DNA of 64,000 nt from Pontibacter liquoris (GCF_022758235.1 NZ_JALEBG010000001.1:2976001-3040000), one strand, 5' to 3'. Shown: positions 8,918 through 17,660, numbered from the stretch's first letter. The notes: a model not told the origin generated them from the sequence alone. Numbers and translations: made by a program.

Positions 8918-8952
8918 CATTCAATATTTCAAACAGAAACACAGAATTTTTC

Positions 8953-9585
8953 GTGAATTTAGATTCCATAAAAAATATCATCTTCGACCTGGGCGGAGTT
9001 ATCATCAACATCGATTACAACAAGAGCATACAGGAGCTGCAGAAACTGTGCAAGGCCAATTGCGACATTGCCTTTAGCCAGAAAGAGCAGGCGCACCTGT
9101 TCGACCTGTTCGAAACCGGCGACAGCTCACCGGCTGAATTCCGCGACGACCTGCGCAAGGTATATGGCATAGAAGCCTCCGATGCCGAGATTGACGCTGC
9201 CTGGAACGCCATGCTGCTCGACATTCCGAAGGAGCGCATCGACCTGCTGCTGGAGCTAGGTAAAAAATACCGGATCTTCTTGCTAAGCAACACCAATGCC
9301 ATCCACCTGGAGCGCTTTAACCAAATAGTGGCGCACAGCTTCACCATCCCAAGCCTCGATTCGCTTTTCGAACAGGCCTACTACTCGCACCTGATCGGCA
9401 AGCGCAAGCCCGATGAGGCAGTGTTTGAAATGATCGTAGCGCAAAACGGGCTAAATAAGCAGGAAACGCTTTTTATTGACGACAGCATCCAGCACATCAT
9501 CAGTGCCGAAAGCGTAGGGTTGCAAACCCTGCACCTGCAGCCGCCCCTCACCATCAACTCGGTTTTTAAGGATGCGGTTGCATAA
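8953..9585 (+). CDS. HAD-superfamily hydrolase (phosphatase-like, subfamily IA)
   Basis: 210 residues from GTG 8953. Motif I reads IIFDLGGVIINID near the N-terminus, motif II LLSNTNAIH, motif III lysine in GKRKPDEAVF, and motif IV FIDDS. The first motif is DLGGV, so the second catalytic Asp of the usual DxD is replaced by Gly, as in the YihX/epoxide-hydrolase-N-like HAD group, whose members are sugar-phosphate phosphatases or haloacid dehalogenase-like enzymes. An upstream in-frame TTG at 8893 would add about 20 unlikely residues and precede the promoter box. Its 3' end overlaps the next gene by 14 nt, so they form an operon. Confidence 0.85.
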   Translation: MNLDSIKNIIFDLGGVIINIDYNKSIQELQKLCKANCDIAFSQKEQAHLFDLFETGDSSPAEFRDDLRKVYGIEASDAEIDAAWNAMLLDIPKERIDLLLELGKKYRIFLLSNTNAIHLERFNQIVAHSFTIPSLDSLFEQAYYSHLIGKRKPDEAVFEMIVAQNGLNKQETLFIDDSIQHIISAESVGLQTLHLQPPLTINSVFKDAVA

Positions 9586-10861
9586 GCACTGGCGCACTTA
9601 CGGCCTGCACCTGCTGCTGTTCTGCCTTACGCTGCTCACCACCACCATTGCCGGGGCAGAATGGCGCTATGGCAAGCTCTTCCTGCTGGATGAGCAGGGT
9701 ATAAACTGGGGCGGGGCCATGTCCGAATCAGAGTTGCTGACGGGCTTATACTTCTCGTTGCCTTTCCTGGGCGTGCTCACCGTGCATGAGTTCGGGCATT
9801 ACTTCACCGCCAAATATTACCGTACCCTGGTTACTTTGCCATACTACATTCCGCTGTGGTTTGGCATCACGTCTTCTATCGGCACCATGGGCGCTTTTAT
9901 CCGCATCAAAAGCCGGATCATCTCGCGGCAGCAGTTCTTCGACATTGGCATTGCCGGGCCGCTGGCCGGCTTTGTGGTCGCTATCCCGCTGCTGTTCTAT
10001 GCCTTCACGCACTTGCCCCCGCCGGAGTTCGTTTTTTCGGTGCACCCGGAGTACAAGCAGTTCGGGCTCGATTACGCGCAGCATGTATACACCAGCGGCC
10101 CGGGCAACTTTGCCTTGGGCAACAACCTGCTGTTCATGTTTTTTGAGCGCTTTGTAGCCAACCCGGCGCTGGTGCCCAACCATTACGAGATCATCCATTA
10201 CCCGCTGGTATTTGCCGGTTTCCTGGCCCTGTTTTTTACAGCACTCAACCTGCTTCCCATCGGGCAGCTGGACGGCGGCCATGTGCTCTACGGCTTACTG
10301 GGCTATGAGAGATTCAACCGCCTCTCGCCTATTTTTTACGCCTGTTTTATACTTTATGCCGGCCTCGGCGTGATCTCGCCGGCCAGTAAGCCGGTCTGGT
10401 CAGATGAGCTTTTGGTGTTCCTGGGCCCCTTTGCTTACTGGACTTACTGGAAGCTGCTGCAAAGCAAGCGCTATGGCATGGGCGCGGCCCTGGCCATGTT
10501 GGTGCTGCAGTATAGTATGGCCACTATTTTCCCGGAATTAGAGGCCTATATCTGGCTGTGGCCGTTTTATGTGTTATACCTGGTCTTTGTGCTGCAGCCT
10601 GCCACGCCCCAGCTCAAGTATAGCCTGTACCTGGCAGGGGTTATTTTAGCGGCGCAGGTCCTGATCGCTTTTGTTTTTCCGGCGGCAGATGGCTACCCAG
10701 GCTGGCTGGTGTTTGGCTTATTGCTTTCCAGGGTGATGGGGCTTTTCCATCCCTCCTGCCCCGATGAGCGACCTATTACGCCGGCAAGGCGCATGCTGGG
10801 CATCCTGGCTTTTGTGATCTTTATACTTTGTTTTAGTCCCTCCCCTTTTATCATAGAATAG
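9572..10861 (+). CDS. Site-2-type membrane metalloprotease (M50 family)
   Basis: 429 residues, strongly hydrophobic with about ten predicted membrane segments. The zinc site is HEFGH (about residue 72-76), in the family's HExxH. The third ligand lies in LLPIGQLDGGHVLYGLLG (NxxPxxxxDG-type motif, about 228-245). The family cleaves transmembrane substrates inside the membrane, often to release anti-sigma factors or transcription factors. There is no PDZ domain, unlike RseP, and the substrate is unknown. Translation is probably coupled to the upstream HAD gene (14-nt overlap). A strong terminator follows. Confidence 0.9.
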   Translation: MRLHKHWRTYGLHLLLFCLTLLTTTIAGAEWRYGKLFLLDEQGINWGGAMSESELLTGLYFSLPFLGVLTVHEFGHYFTAKYYRTLVTLPYYIPLWFGITSSIGTMGAFIRIKSRIISRQQFFDIGIAGPLAGFVVAIPLLFYAFTHLPPPEFVFSVHPEYKQFGLDYAQHVYTSGPGNFALGNNLLFMFFERFVANPALVPNHYEIIHYPLVFAGFLALFFTALNLLPIGQLDGGHVLYGLLGYERFNRLSPIFYACFILYAGLGVISPASKPVWSDELLVFLGPFAYWTYWKLLQSKRYGMGAALAMLVLQYSMATIFPELEAYIWLWPFYVLYLVFVLQPATPQLKYSLYLAGVILAAQVLIAFVFPAADGYPGWLVFGLLLSRVMGLFHPSCPDERPITPARRMLGILAFVIFILCFSPSPFIIE

Positions 10862-10893
10862 CGCCGCCTCACGACTGGACGAGCATCAACAAA

Positions 10894-10930
10894 AAAGAGG
10901 CAGAAAACTTTTATCGTTTTCTGCCTCTTT
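10894..10930. terminator. Bidirectional terminator between M50 protease and rhodanese genes
   Basis: A 15-bp perfect stem (10894-10908 with 10916-10930, AAAGAGGCAGAAAAC arm) with a 7-nt loop. An A-run precedes it and TTTGCTTTT follows, so it can serve both convergent genes. Confidence 0.85.
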
Positions 10931-11051
10931 GCTTTTATAAGGGAGATGATACCCTTCTCAATTGAATGCTGCGGCTGAGGTCATTCGAAGAATGCCTGAA
11001 TGCACAAATCACCTGAAATAGGTACACTTTCTGAACCTCGCAGGCTTTTGC

Positions 11052-11357
11052 TTAGCTATTATACGCCATAATGCCGCCTAACAGGTTGCGCACATTGCTA
11101 AAGCCCTGCTGCTGCAAAAACGCTTTCGCGCTGGCAGAGCGGTTGCCCGAACGGCACTGCACAATAACTTCCTGGTTCTTGTAGTCCTCCAAATCATCGA
11201 GGCGCTGCGGCAGCGTACCCAGCGGTATGTTCTGCGCACCGGCAATGTTCGACTCCTGGTATTCCCAGTCTTCGCGCACATCGATGATAACGGGCGTTTC
11301 CCCCTTGCTAAGGCGTTCCTTTAATTCTTCTACTGTAATATCTGCTGATGCAATCAT
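11052..11357 (-). CDS. Single-domain rhodanese-like protein
   Basis: 101 residues forming one rhodanese domain: VIIDVREDWEY near residue 23, and the active-site loop CRSGNRS with catalytic Cys at about 67. The domain ends LLGGIMAY, a typical C-terminal signature. Such small cytoplasmic proteins transfer sulfane sulfur or carry persulfides. There is no signal peptide, so it stays in the cytoplasm. The start overlaps the stop of the upstream T9SS-type gene by 4 nt (11354-11357, ATGA), implying one transcript, although the two products act in different compartments. Confidence 0.9.
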   Translation of the reverse strand: MIASADITVEELKERLSKGETPVIIDVREDWEYQESNIAGAQNIPLGTLPQRLDDLEDYKNQEVIVQCRSGNRSASAKAFLQQQGFSNVRNLLGGIMAYNS

Positions 11358-13168
11358 AGTCCTGTAAGTATAAGTTTCTTGGTTATTATTGATGCTCTGG
11401 TAGTAATACGTAAAGTATAAAGGCCCGGTGCCAGTTTACCCAGTTGCAAAGGTTCCTTGTTTCCGGTGTAGGTATGGCGGTATACCTGCCTGCCGGTTAC
11501 ATCGTACACCACCAGGCTTTGGTATTCGCCTTCCAGGTGCACGGTACCGGTACTAGGGTTGGGATATACTTTAAAGCGGGCCGCTTCCAGGTCCTCTTTC
11601 ACGCCCAGGGCCTCGCCCGTCATTACGGGGCGCAGCATCACGGCTCCTGCCAACACGGTATCCTGCTGCCAGTCGTTAAACCCCGAAAATAGCAGGCGAT
11701 GGCTGCCGGCATCCGTTTCATTCCGGTCGAAACCCATGTTCACGAACAGGTTACCGGGCTGCGACCAGCCGATGTAAAAGCTACTGCCACTCACCTGGAT
11801 TGGCTGCGTCAGGGCTACTTCGTAAAACGTGTTGAGCGAATCGCTATACTGTATCCGGAAACTTTGCTGGTGCAACAGGCGGCCGGGCTTCCCGTTAGCG
11901 TCATCCCAAAGCTTAAAGGTAAGGCTTGTTTTGCTTAGGTCCTGGGCTACCCTGGGGAAGTATACCCGAAAGGCGCGCACCTGATCGGGGCGGCTCAGGT
12001 CGAAGCGCATGGCAACCTGCGTGTTGCCGGTGCCCACAAAGCTAAAGCCCGCTTCGGCTGTTCCGTCGTCGTAGGCAAAGTAATCGGAGAATTCAGTTTT
12101 GCGCGCTGTGCTGTCGTTGGCCCGTTGCAATGGGTTCTGCTCCTTCGTCTGCAATATAAGCCCATGCACTAAGGTAAACGGATTTGCTTTCAGGCTGAGA
12201 TTCTCCATGCGCGGCGTGCCGGCAACAGCATACTGGCGGGCATCGCCCGGCACCAGCCCTTGCGCCCGCAGAAACGTATCCGTTCCTGCCTGGCTTAGCT
12301 TCCGGATATAACCGCGCCAGCTGATCGCCCCGGGCAGGCCGCCCAAATTATTAATGGTAGCTTTCACTTCGGGGGCCAGCGCTGCTTCGGGGCGCTCCAG
12401 GAACTGCCGGTAGGGCATGGCCGTGTACTGCTGCAACAGCCGGCTTATACTTTGGCTGATGGCAATATCGCGGGTAGTGTTCTGGCCTTTGCGCCGGTTC
12501 TTGCCTAGCTCCACGTAGTCTACATTCCAGGTATCGGCCAGGCCGTTGCGCACGCCTACACTGCGAAGCCGGAACTGGAAGGCATTATGAAAGTACTTTG
12601 CTTCTTTTATACCTATAAACACCTGGTTAAAGCCCGATGTCTCGCCAATGCCCGGCTGCCGCCAGGCTTGCTGCCAGGTACCGGACGCGTCTTTGAACTC
12701 GAGTTGCAGGTATACCAGGTTGCTGGTGGTTTTATCGGGCACGTCGCCCAGGCCACCCGACTGCCAGTAAAAGCTCAGGTAAACCGAGTCGGCAGCCGAG
12801 AGGCCGCCCAGCTGTATAGGTTGCGAAGTGAGCGTATCAGAAGGCCCCGCTGCCACCGAACCGGGCGCGTAAGGCTGCCCGTGGGCATTAAGGCCATCAA
12901 AAGAAGCGACATTTTTAGTGACCGGTTCTACGGCATAGCGGTTGTTGATGTACACGGCACCGCCGGTCTGCCAGCGGCTTTGGTCGGGCGCTACCGCCGA
13001 AGAAGCAAAATCATCGAAGAAAGGCAATGCCAGCGCGGCGGCAGCCTTGCGCAACGGCACGGGCGCTTGTGGCTGGCGCGTTTCCTGCTGCAGCGGCTGC
13101 AGCACGGCCTGCGCCCTGGCTCCAGCCCCAGCTAATAGCATACAAAGTATAAGCGCCAGCTTTTTCAT
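11354..13168 (-). CDS. Secreted protein with type IX secretion C-terminal sorting domain
   Basis: 604 residues. It has an N-terminal signal peptide (MKKLALILCMLLAGAGARAQ). A large all-beta body follows with motifs such as FFDDFASS and WNVDYVELG that resemble carbohydrate-binding/jelly-roll modules. The last about 75 residues are a canonical T9SS type A sorting domain: FKVYPNPSTGTVHLEG, then YDVTGRQVYR and LAPGLYTLRI-KKLILTGL. The protein should be exported by Sec, moved across the outer membrane by the T9SS, and released or anchored. No catalytic motif is visible, so adhesion or structure is as likely as enzymatic work. A TAACTTCG box lies upstream. Confidence 0.88.
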   Translation of the reverse strand: MKKLALILCMLLAGAGARAQAVLQPLQQETRQPQAPVPLRKAAAALALPFFDDFASSAVAPDQSRWQTGGAVYINNRYAVEPVTKNVASFDGLNAHGQPYAPGSVAAGPSDTLTSQPIQLGGLSAADSVYLSFYWQSGGLGDVPDKTTSNLVYLQLEFKDASGTWQQAWRQPGIGETSGFNQVFIGIKEAKYFHNAFQFRLRSVGVRNGLADTWNVDYVELGKNRRKGQNTTRDIAISQSISRLLQQYTAMPYRQFLERPEAALAPEVKATINNLGGLPGAISWRGYIRKLSQAGTDTFLRAQGLVPGDARQYAVAGTPRMENLSLKANPFTLVHGLILQTKEQNPLQRANDSTARKTEFSDYFAYDDGTAEAGFSFVGTGNTQVAMRFDLSRPDQVRAFRVYFPRVAQDLSKTSLTFKLWDDANGKPGRLLHQQSFRIQYSDSLNTFYEVALTQPIQVSGSSFYIGWSQPGNLFVNMGFDRNETDAGSHRLLFSGFNDWQQDTVLAGAVMLRPVMTGEALGVKEDLEAARFKVYPNPSTGTVHLEGEYQSLVVYDVTGRQVYRHTYTGNKEPLQLGKLAPGLYTLRITTRASIITKKLILTGL

Positions 13169-13211
13169 GTAGGTGTCTTTGTTGCGGTAGTCCTTTATAG
13201 CTTATCGTGTG

Positions 13212-13219
13212 CGAAGTTA
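13212..13219 (-). promoter_or_regulatory. Promoter -7 box for the T9SS protein gene
   Basis: The minus strand reads TAACTTCG, one base off TAnnTTTG, about 43 nt before the ATG. No clear -33 box. Confidence 0.4.
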
Positions 13220-13337
13220 AATCCCTTGCTTAGCAAAACATCGCAACACGGTCAGGCAGGAACGTGCCAAATTAAAAGTAAATAAACGGAATTCCGGGAT
13301 AAGCTCCTAAATCGCTGTCCCGGGCTGTGCTTCTATA

Positions 13338-13377
13338 GAACGAAAGCGCCCGCCATTTCTGGCAGGCGCTTTCGTTC
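13338..13377. terminator. Terminator downstream of the PASTA/Ddl pair
   Basis: A 13-bp perfect stem GAACGAAAGCGCC (13338-13350) / 13365-13377 lies 16 nt past the PASTA stop. The T-run is better on the plus strand (TTCTTTTT), so its main direction is uncertain. Confidence 0.65.
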
Positions 13378-13392
13378 TTTTTCCGTATAGGC

Positions 13393-14169
13393 TTACTCTA
13401 TCCCCTGCACCGGCTCCTCGCCAGCAACCCACAGATCTACCAGTTCGCCTACCCGTATCTTGGCGTTCACATCAGCAAACGGGCGCTGTTTCACCACGGT
13501 GCCTTCCGGCTCTTCGCTGCCCGGCACATAAATAATAGTGCCGATCTGCAGCCCCTGCCCTACCAGCAATACCGAGGCTTCATCTACCGGCATGCCTACT
13601 ACTTTGGGCACTTCAAACTCGGTGTTGCCCAGGCCATCGCCCACATGCAGGTCTACCACCGAACCTTTGGGGATCAGCTCGCCGGGCTTCACTTCTTTGC
13701 CGCTCACAAACTGCTTCAGCACTGCATTCTGTTGCAGGTCCGGCACGTAAGTGATCTTGCCTTTTTTCAGGTCGTAGCTTTTCAGGATCAGCTCGGCATT
13801 TTTTACTGAACCATCAATAAGCTTCGGCATCTTGATCATCGGCGGGTTCTTCATGTTCACGCTGATGTAGATCTTGCGGTCTTCCTTTACCTTGGCGCCC
13901 GGCGCCGGATCCTGCGTGAGGATGGTAAAGGGCTTCAGGTTAGAGTTAAAGCTCGAATCGTTCACATAGTAGCGCAGGTTCTGGTCTTCCAGCAACGCTT
14001 CGGCATCGGGCAACTGCATGCCCGCAATTTTAGGCACCGAAATGCTTTCGCCGTGGTTGGTGGTAGCCGGCAGGTAGAGGTAAAAAAAGCCGAAGATCAG
14101 GGCCGTTACCAGCACTGCCATTATCAGCAGATGTTTTATCACATCTAAAAAAGATCTTGCTCTGAACAT
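13393..14169 (-). CDS. Membrane-anchored PASTA-domain protein
   Basis: 258 residues: a short cytoplasmic N-terminus, one transmembrane helix (about 10-34, LLIMAVLVTALIFGFFYLYL), then three extracytoplasmic PASTA domains. These begin near VPKIAGMQLPDAEALL (45), MPKLIDGSVKNAELIL (115) and VPKVVGMPVDEASVLL (187). PASTA domains usually sense peptidoglycan fragments in Ser/Thr kinases or PBPs. Here no kinase or transpeptidase domain is attached. The gene lies 118 nt downstream of the tandem D-Ala-D-Ala ligase on the same strand, which supports a cell-wall role. The kinase-free form is common in Bacteroidota; its ligand is not shown by the sequence. Confidence 0.88.
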   Translation of the reverse strand: MFRARSFLDVIKHLLIMAVLVTALIFGFFYLYLPATTNHGESISVPKIAGMQLPDAEALLEDQNLRYYVNDSSFNSNLKPFTILTQDPAPGAKVKEDRKIYISVNMKNPPMIKMPKLIDGSVKNAELILKSYDLKKGKITYVPDLQQNAVLKQFVSGKEVKPGELIPKGSVVDLHVGDGLGNTEFEVPKVVGMPVDEASVLLVGQGLQIGTIIYVPGSEEPEGTVVKQRPFADVNAKIRVGELVDLWVAGEEPVQGIE

Positions 14170-14287
14170 GGGTGTGTTTTATAAGACAAAAAGCCGTGAA
14201 ACAAAAGATCATAAACGCTCCTGTATTACTTCCTTGTGCCTTTCTAAATTTTTAACTTTTTAAATCTCTAACTAGCTAACGCAAAAC

Positions 14288-16990
14288 TTACTCCATCACC
14301 TTCATGCGATTGCGCTCGATGCCGAACTGCAGAATGCGGTTAATAAACTCGTAAGGTTTATACCCGTTGATAGCCGTCTGGTGGAAAATGCAGGTAGCCG
14401 GCGTCATGCCAGGCAGCGAGTTCACCTCGATGATGATGGTCTCTACTTCGTTGTTTTCAAACACCCGTACAAACGCATCGATGCGCGCATAGCCTTCAAT
14501 GTTGAGGATCTGGGCCACCCGCCGCAGGTCTTCTTTTACCTTGTCGGATATTTTCTGACGCTGCACCGGGTCGGTGGCGTAGCGGGCGGGCGTAATGTTC
14601 TGCCCTTCGCCGGCCAGGAACTTCTCTTCCAGCGACAGCACTTCGCCTTCGGCCAGGGCTTCCGATGCTTCAAACACCTCGTAGCTTACCGTGCCATCCG
14701 GGGCATACCTGGTCAAAAGGCCGCCTGTTACTTCCAGAAAGTGCTTGGCGCCATTCTTCGAGATCAGCTCCTCCACTAAGAAACCAGCCTTATTCGGGAA
14801 TTCCTCTTTAAAGCCCAGCGACAAGGTACGGGCACAGGCCGGGTCAAGTTCTTCCATTTCCCGGAAGATCAGCGTGGTAAAAGCCTCGAGTTCTGCGCGG
14901 TTCTTGATCTTTTTCACGGCAGAGCTGCAGCCGTCGTCGGCTGGCTTGGCAATGAACGGATAAGCAAAAGCGCGTTCTATACTTTGGAAAAAGGCTTCTT
15001 TGTCCTGCTGCCAGTCTTCTTTCAGCGCCATGGCATGCTTTGCTACCGATACGCCATGTCGGGCCAGGATCTCGTTGGTTTCATACTTGTTGATGGTGAT
15101 CTGCGAGGAGCGGATACCCGAGCCGTTGTACGGAATGTGCAGCTTCTCAAGTTCCAGTTGCATGGCGCCATCTTCTCCGGGGCGGCCGTGCAGGGCAATA
15201 AACACGGCATCGACCAGGTTCTGGAGCTGCGCATACGTAATACGCTGCGGCTCCTGCAGGGCATGGCCCGTATACTTTCGCGTAATGCTTTCGGCCTCCT
15301 GCATGATTTGGGCCAGCACCGGGTGCGGCTTGCCGCCATGCTCAAAGTGCAGTATCTTTTCCTTGATGTCGTCGGCATTGTCTTTGAGCATGATGTTTAC
15401 CGGAATGGTATACAGGCGATGCTCTTCGTTGCTACCGGTCAGGAAAATAGGCAGCGGCTCATACTTGACAGACGACGAAAGCTTTTCGTAAATATTACGG
15501 CCGCTCTCTACCGATATGTGGCGCTCGGAAGAGTAGCCGCCCATGATCACACCCACGCGCGTCTTGTCATGGCGGTGGGCCTGCTCATCGCGGATGGCAT
15601 TGTCGAGCTTGTCCAGCAGGCGCGCCAGCTTCACGGTATCTTTCCCCGATTTGAGGCGTTCTGCCACCGAGGTACGGATAATGTAGGTCAGGAACTGCGA
15701 AGGGTTCAGGCCGATCTCAGCAGCCTGGTGGAAGAAGAACGACGAGGGCAACATGCCCGAAGTAGTGTTCGGGTCGTTGAGGAAGATCTCGCCGCTTTCT
15801 GTAATAAACCCATCCAGACGGGCATACACATTAAAGGCAAAAGCCTTGAAGAGCTTGCTCGTTGCTTGACGTATGCGCTGAATGTCTTCAGCCGGCAGGT
15901 TGATCGGCGTGATCTTACGGCTCAGGCCGGGCAGGTACTTGGAGCGGTAATCGAATACTTCGCTGCCTTTCACAATCTCGGTAGGCGGCAAGGCCAGCGC
16001 ATTGCCATTTTCATCCTGCACCACAATGCACGAAAACTCCTTGCCCTGAATAAAGGCCTCGACCAGTACCTGCTGCTCGTGCTCCACGTTGATGAGCTTG
16101 ATGGTATCGGTGGCGGAGCTGTTAAATGTATGGTTGATGTGATTGAATAACTCCTCCGGATGATAGATGATGGTGCCGTTTTCCAGCAGCACCGGCATAC
16201 CGATCCCTTCGCGGATATCCACCAGCTGTTTTATACTTGCCAGTTGCTTCTCCTCACCCAGAGCCAGCCACTGGGCTTTATAAATGGTCTTGGTAAAGAA
16301 ACTGCGGTCCATGCCTGCCTCAAACGTGGCAAAATCATGCTCCTTTACGATGGAAACGCCAATGGAAGAGCCCTGGTGCGGGGCTTTCAGTACTAGCGGC
16401 AACCCCAGATCAGCTACCAGGCTGTCGAACAGCTGCTGGCGGCCAGTCTGCTCCTGCCACTCGTTAAAGGATACGGTGCGGTAATCGGGCGTCGGGAAGC
16501 CGTGCTGGCGGAGCATTTCTTTCTGCGCCGCTTTATCGATGCCAATGGCCGAAGGCAGAATGCCCGAGCCGGAGTACGGCATATGGTACCACTCCAGTAG
16601 GCCCTGGATGCTGCCATCTTCGCCGTAAGGGCCATGCAGCGCCAGGAAGGCAAAATCAAAATGCTGCCGAAACTCATTGGGCTGCAGGCGTTTGCCAGCC
16701 TTGGCAATGATCCTGTCCTGCTCTTCTATACTTAGCTCGCCCAGTGATTCGAGGTAGATCTGCAGGCCGTGCTCCGTTTCGGGCAGCGCCTCCACCGGCG
16801 GGTAAAAATCGCGGATTGTGCCTTTGTAAATGTACTGCCAATCGAGCAGTATAAAGTTGCCCAGGCTGTCCACAAACACCGGAACGGCCTCGAACAGGGC
16901 TTTGTCTAAGTTATCGTAAACCGTACGGCCCCCTGCAAACGAGATCTCCCGTTCGCGCGAAGGCCCACCGAAAATTATTCCTATTCTCAT
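14288..16990 (-). CDS. ddl: Tandem (duplicated) D-alanine--D-alanine ligase fusion
   Basis: A 900-residue protein made of two complete Ddl/ATP-grasp modules. Module 1 (about 1-450) starts RIGIIFGGPSRERE, has LALHGPYGEDG, SGSGILPSAIGIDK, the omega loop FDYRSKYLPG, and ends NDPNTTSGM. Module 2 (about 478-900) restarts RVGVIMGGYSSERH, has ALHGRPGEDG, GSGIRSSQITINK, EEKFLAGEGQNITPA, and ends EVNSLPGMTP. Single Ddl enzymes are about 300-370 residues. Both modules keep the N-terminal Glu, the Lys of the omega loop and the Asn metal ligand, so neither is obviously dead. Product: D-Ala-D-Ala or another depsipeptide/dipeptide for peptidoglycan. A TACCTTTG box ends 5 nt before the ATG. Confidence 0.9.
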   Translation of the reverse strand: MRIGIIFGGPSREREISFAGGRTVYDNLDKALFEAVPVFVDSLGNFILLDWQYIYKGTIRDFYPPVEALPETEHGLQIYLESLGELSIEEQDRIIAKAGKRLQPNEFRQHFDFAFLALHGPYGEDGSIQGLLEWYHMPYSGSGILPSAIGIDKAAQKEMLRQHGFPTPDYRTVSFNEWQEQTGRQQLFDSLVADLGLPLVLKAPHQGSSIGVSIVKEHDFATFEAGMDRSFFTKTIYKAQWLALGEEKQLASIKQLVDIREGIGMPVLLENGTIIYHPEELFNHINHTFNSSATDTIKLINVEHEQQVLVEAFIQGKEFSCIVVQDENGNALALPPTEIVKGSEVFDYRSKYLPGLSRKITPINLPAEDIQRIRQATSKLFKAFAFNVYARLDGFITESGEIFLNDPNTTSGMLPSSFFFHQAAEIGLNPSQFLTYIIRTSVAERLKSGKDTVKLARLLDKLDNAIRDEQAHRHDKTRVGVIMGGYSSERHISVESGRNIYEKLSSSVKYEPLPIFLTGSNEEHRLYTIPVNIMLKDNADDIKEKILHFEHGGKPHPVLAQIMQEAESITRKYTGHALQEPQRITYAQLQNLVDAVFIALHGRPGEDGAMQLELEKLHIPYNGSGIRSSQITINKYETNEILARHGVSVAKHAMALKEDWQQDKEAFFQSIERAFAYPFIAKPADDGCSSAVKKIKNRAELEAFTTLIFREMEELDPACARTLSLGFKEEFPNKAGFLVEELISKNGAKHFLEVTGGLLTRYAPDGTVSYEVFEASEALAEGEVLSLEEKFLAGEGQNITPARYATDPVQRQKISDKVKEDLRRVAQILNIEGYARIDAFVRVFENNEVETIIIEVNSLPGMTPATCIFHQTAINGYKPYEFINRILQFGIERNRMKVME

Positions 16991-16995
16991 CCTTA

Positions 16996-17003
16996 CAAAG
17001 GTA
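16996..17003 (-). promoter_or_regulatory. Promoter -7 box abutting the ddl start (possible leaderless mRNA)
   Basis: The minus strand reads TACCTTTG, then five bases (TAAGG), then ATG. A transcription start a few nt after the box would leave almost no leader. No clear -33 box. Confidence 0.6.
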
Positions 17004-17225
17004 ACAATTTAGAGGGTGAATTTAGGCAGAAAGTTCGAATCTGTCTTTTGGAGAGCAACGAGATTTCGCAATTTATTATTTTGAAGCCAGGCGCAGGGCA
17101 AATGCTTTTGGTTGTTTTTCCTTTGCACTGTAAATTACGCATTCGGTTTTCCCGCTGCTATACATGAGTAACAGCAGCTTTCTGCGGTTTGGTTTAGATT
17201 GATTTTTTCAGCTAGACTTGGTATC

Positions 17226-17395
17226 TGCTTTTATGCTTCTTTATACTTATGGTTATACTTGGTAGCGCTTATATTCTCAGTTTTATACTTCCGGCTATAC
17301 TTATTAGCTAGCTGTATTCCTCAGTCTTATACTTGCCTTGTTTCATCTTATACTTAGGAGCGCTCCAAGCCCGCGAGGGCTCGTCCTTGCGTTTC
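17226..17395 (-). repeat. Dispersed repeat, copy A (inverted relative of 56811-57000)
   Basis: Read on the minus strand, the core (17395 down to 17320) contains GGACGAGCCC, GCGGGCTTGGAGCGCTCC, then AAGTATAAGATGAAACAAGG and CAAGTATAA. The same words in the same order occur on the plus strand at 56813-56875. A looser tail rich in AGTATA follows in both copies (TAAGTATAGCCGGAA here, CAAGTATAGCCGGAA there). Confidence 0.8.
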
Positions 17396-17528
17396 GCGCT
17401 GTGGCGTGAAGCTGCTCCTCGCTGGCGCTGCGGGCTGCCTTTCAGGCACCGCAACACACCAAGGCGCTCAACCCAAGGACTGGGATCTGTTCGATAGCAG
17501 CTGTTTATACTTGTGAAACCCCTTGTAG

Positions 17529-17548
17529 GGACAGGTCGCGACCTGTCC
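17529..17548. repeat. Perfect 20-bp palindrome (REP-like)
   Basis: GGACAGGTCG is followed directly by its reverse complement CGACCTGTCC. It is preceded by TGTAG. It is not followed by a T-run and is far from any gene end, so a terminator is unlikely. It resembles palindromic units dispersed in many bacterial genomes. Confidence 0.75.
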
Positions 17549-17622
17549 GCGCGATGGCAGCTGCTATGAAAGTATAGCTAAAGTATAAGTATGAACCTTC
17601 TCTCTTTGCTTATTTCATTTTT

Positions 17623-17660
17623 GTCATCCTAAAAGGATCTTGGTGGAAGGGAGGTTAAGC
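17623..17660. repeat. Dispersed repeat, GTCATCCT/AGGATCTT type, copy 1
   Basis: It reads GTCATCCT, then AAAAGGATCTTGGTGGAAG, then GGAGGTTAAGC. The stretch TGGTGGAAGGGAGGTTAAGC recurs with one change at 24659-24668 and its flank. The GGATC/GATCC end motif recurs at 56541-56563. Confidence 0.7.

Noticed and set aside
8893-8952. Upstream TTG start for the HAD gene
   Set aside because: It precedes the likely promoter box and adds 20 residues before the normal first strand of the fold.
13338-13377. Hairpin as a riboswitch or attenuator of the T9SS gene
   Set aside because: A simple perfect stem next to the PASTA gene stop fits a terminator better.
17241-17360. CRISPR array based on the repeated TTATACTT words
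   Set aside because: Repeats are only 8 nt, spacing is irregular, and no cas genes are present.
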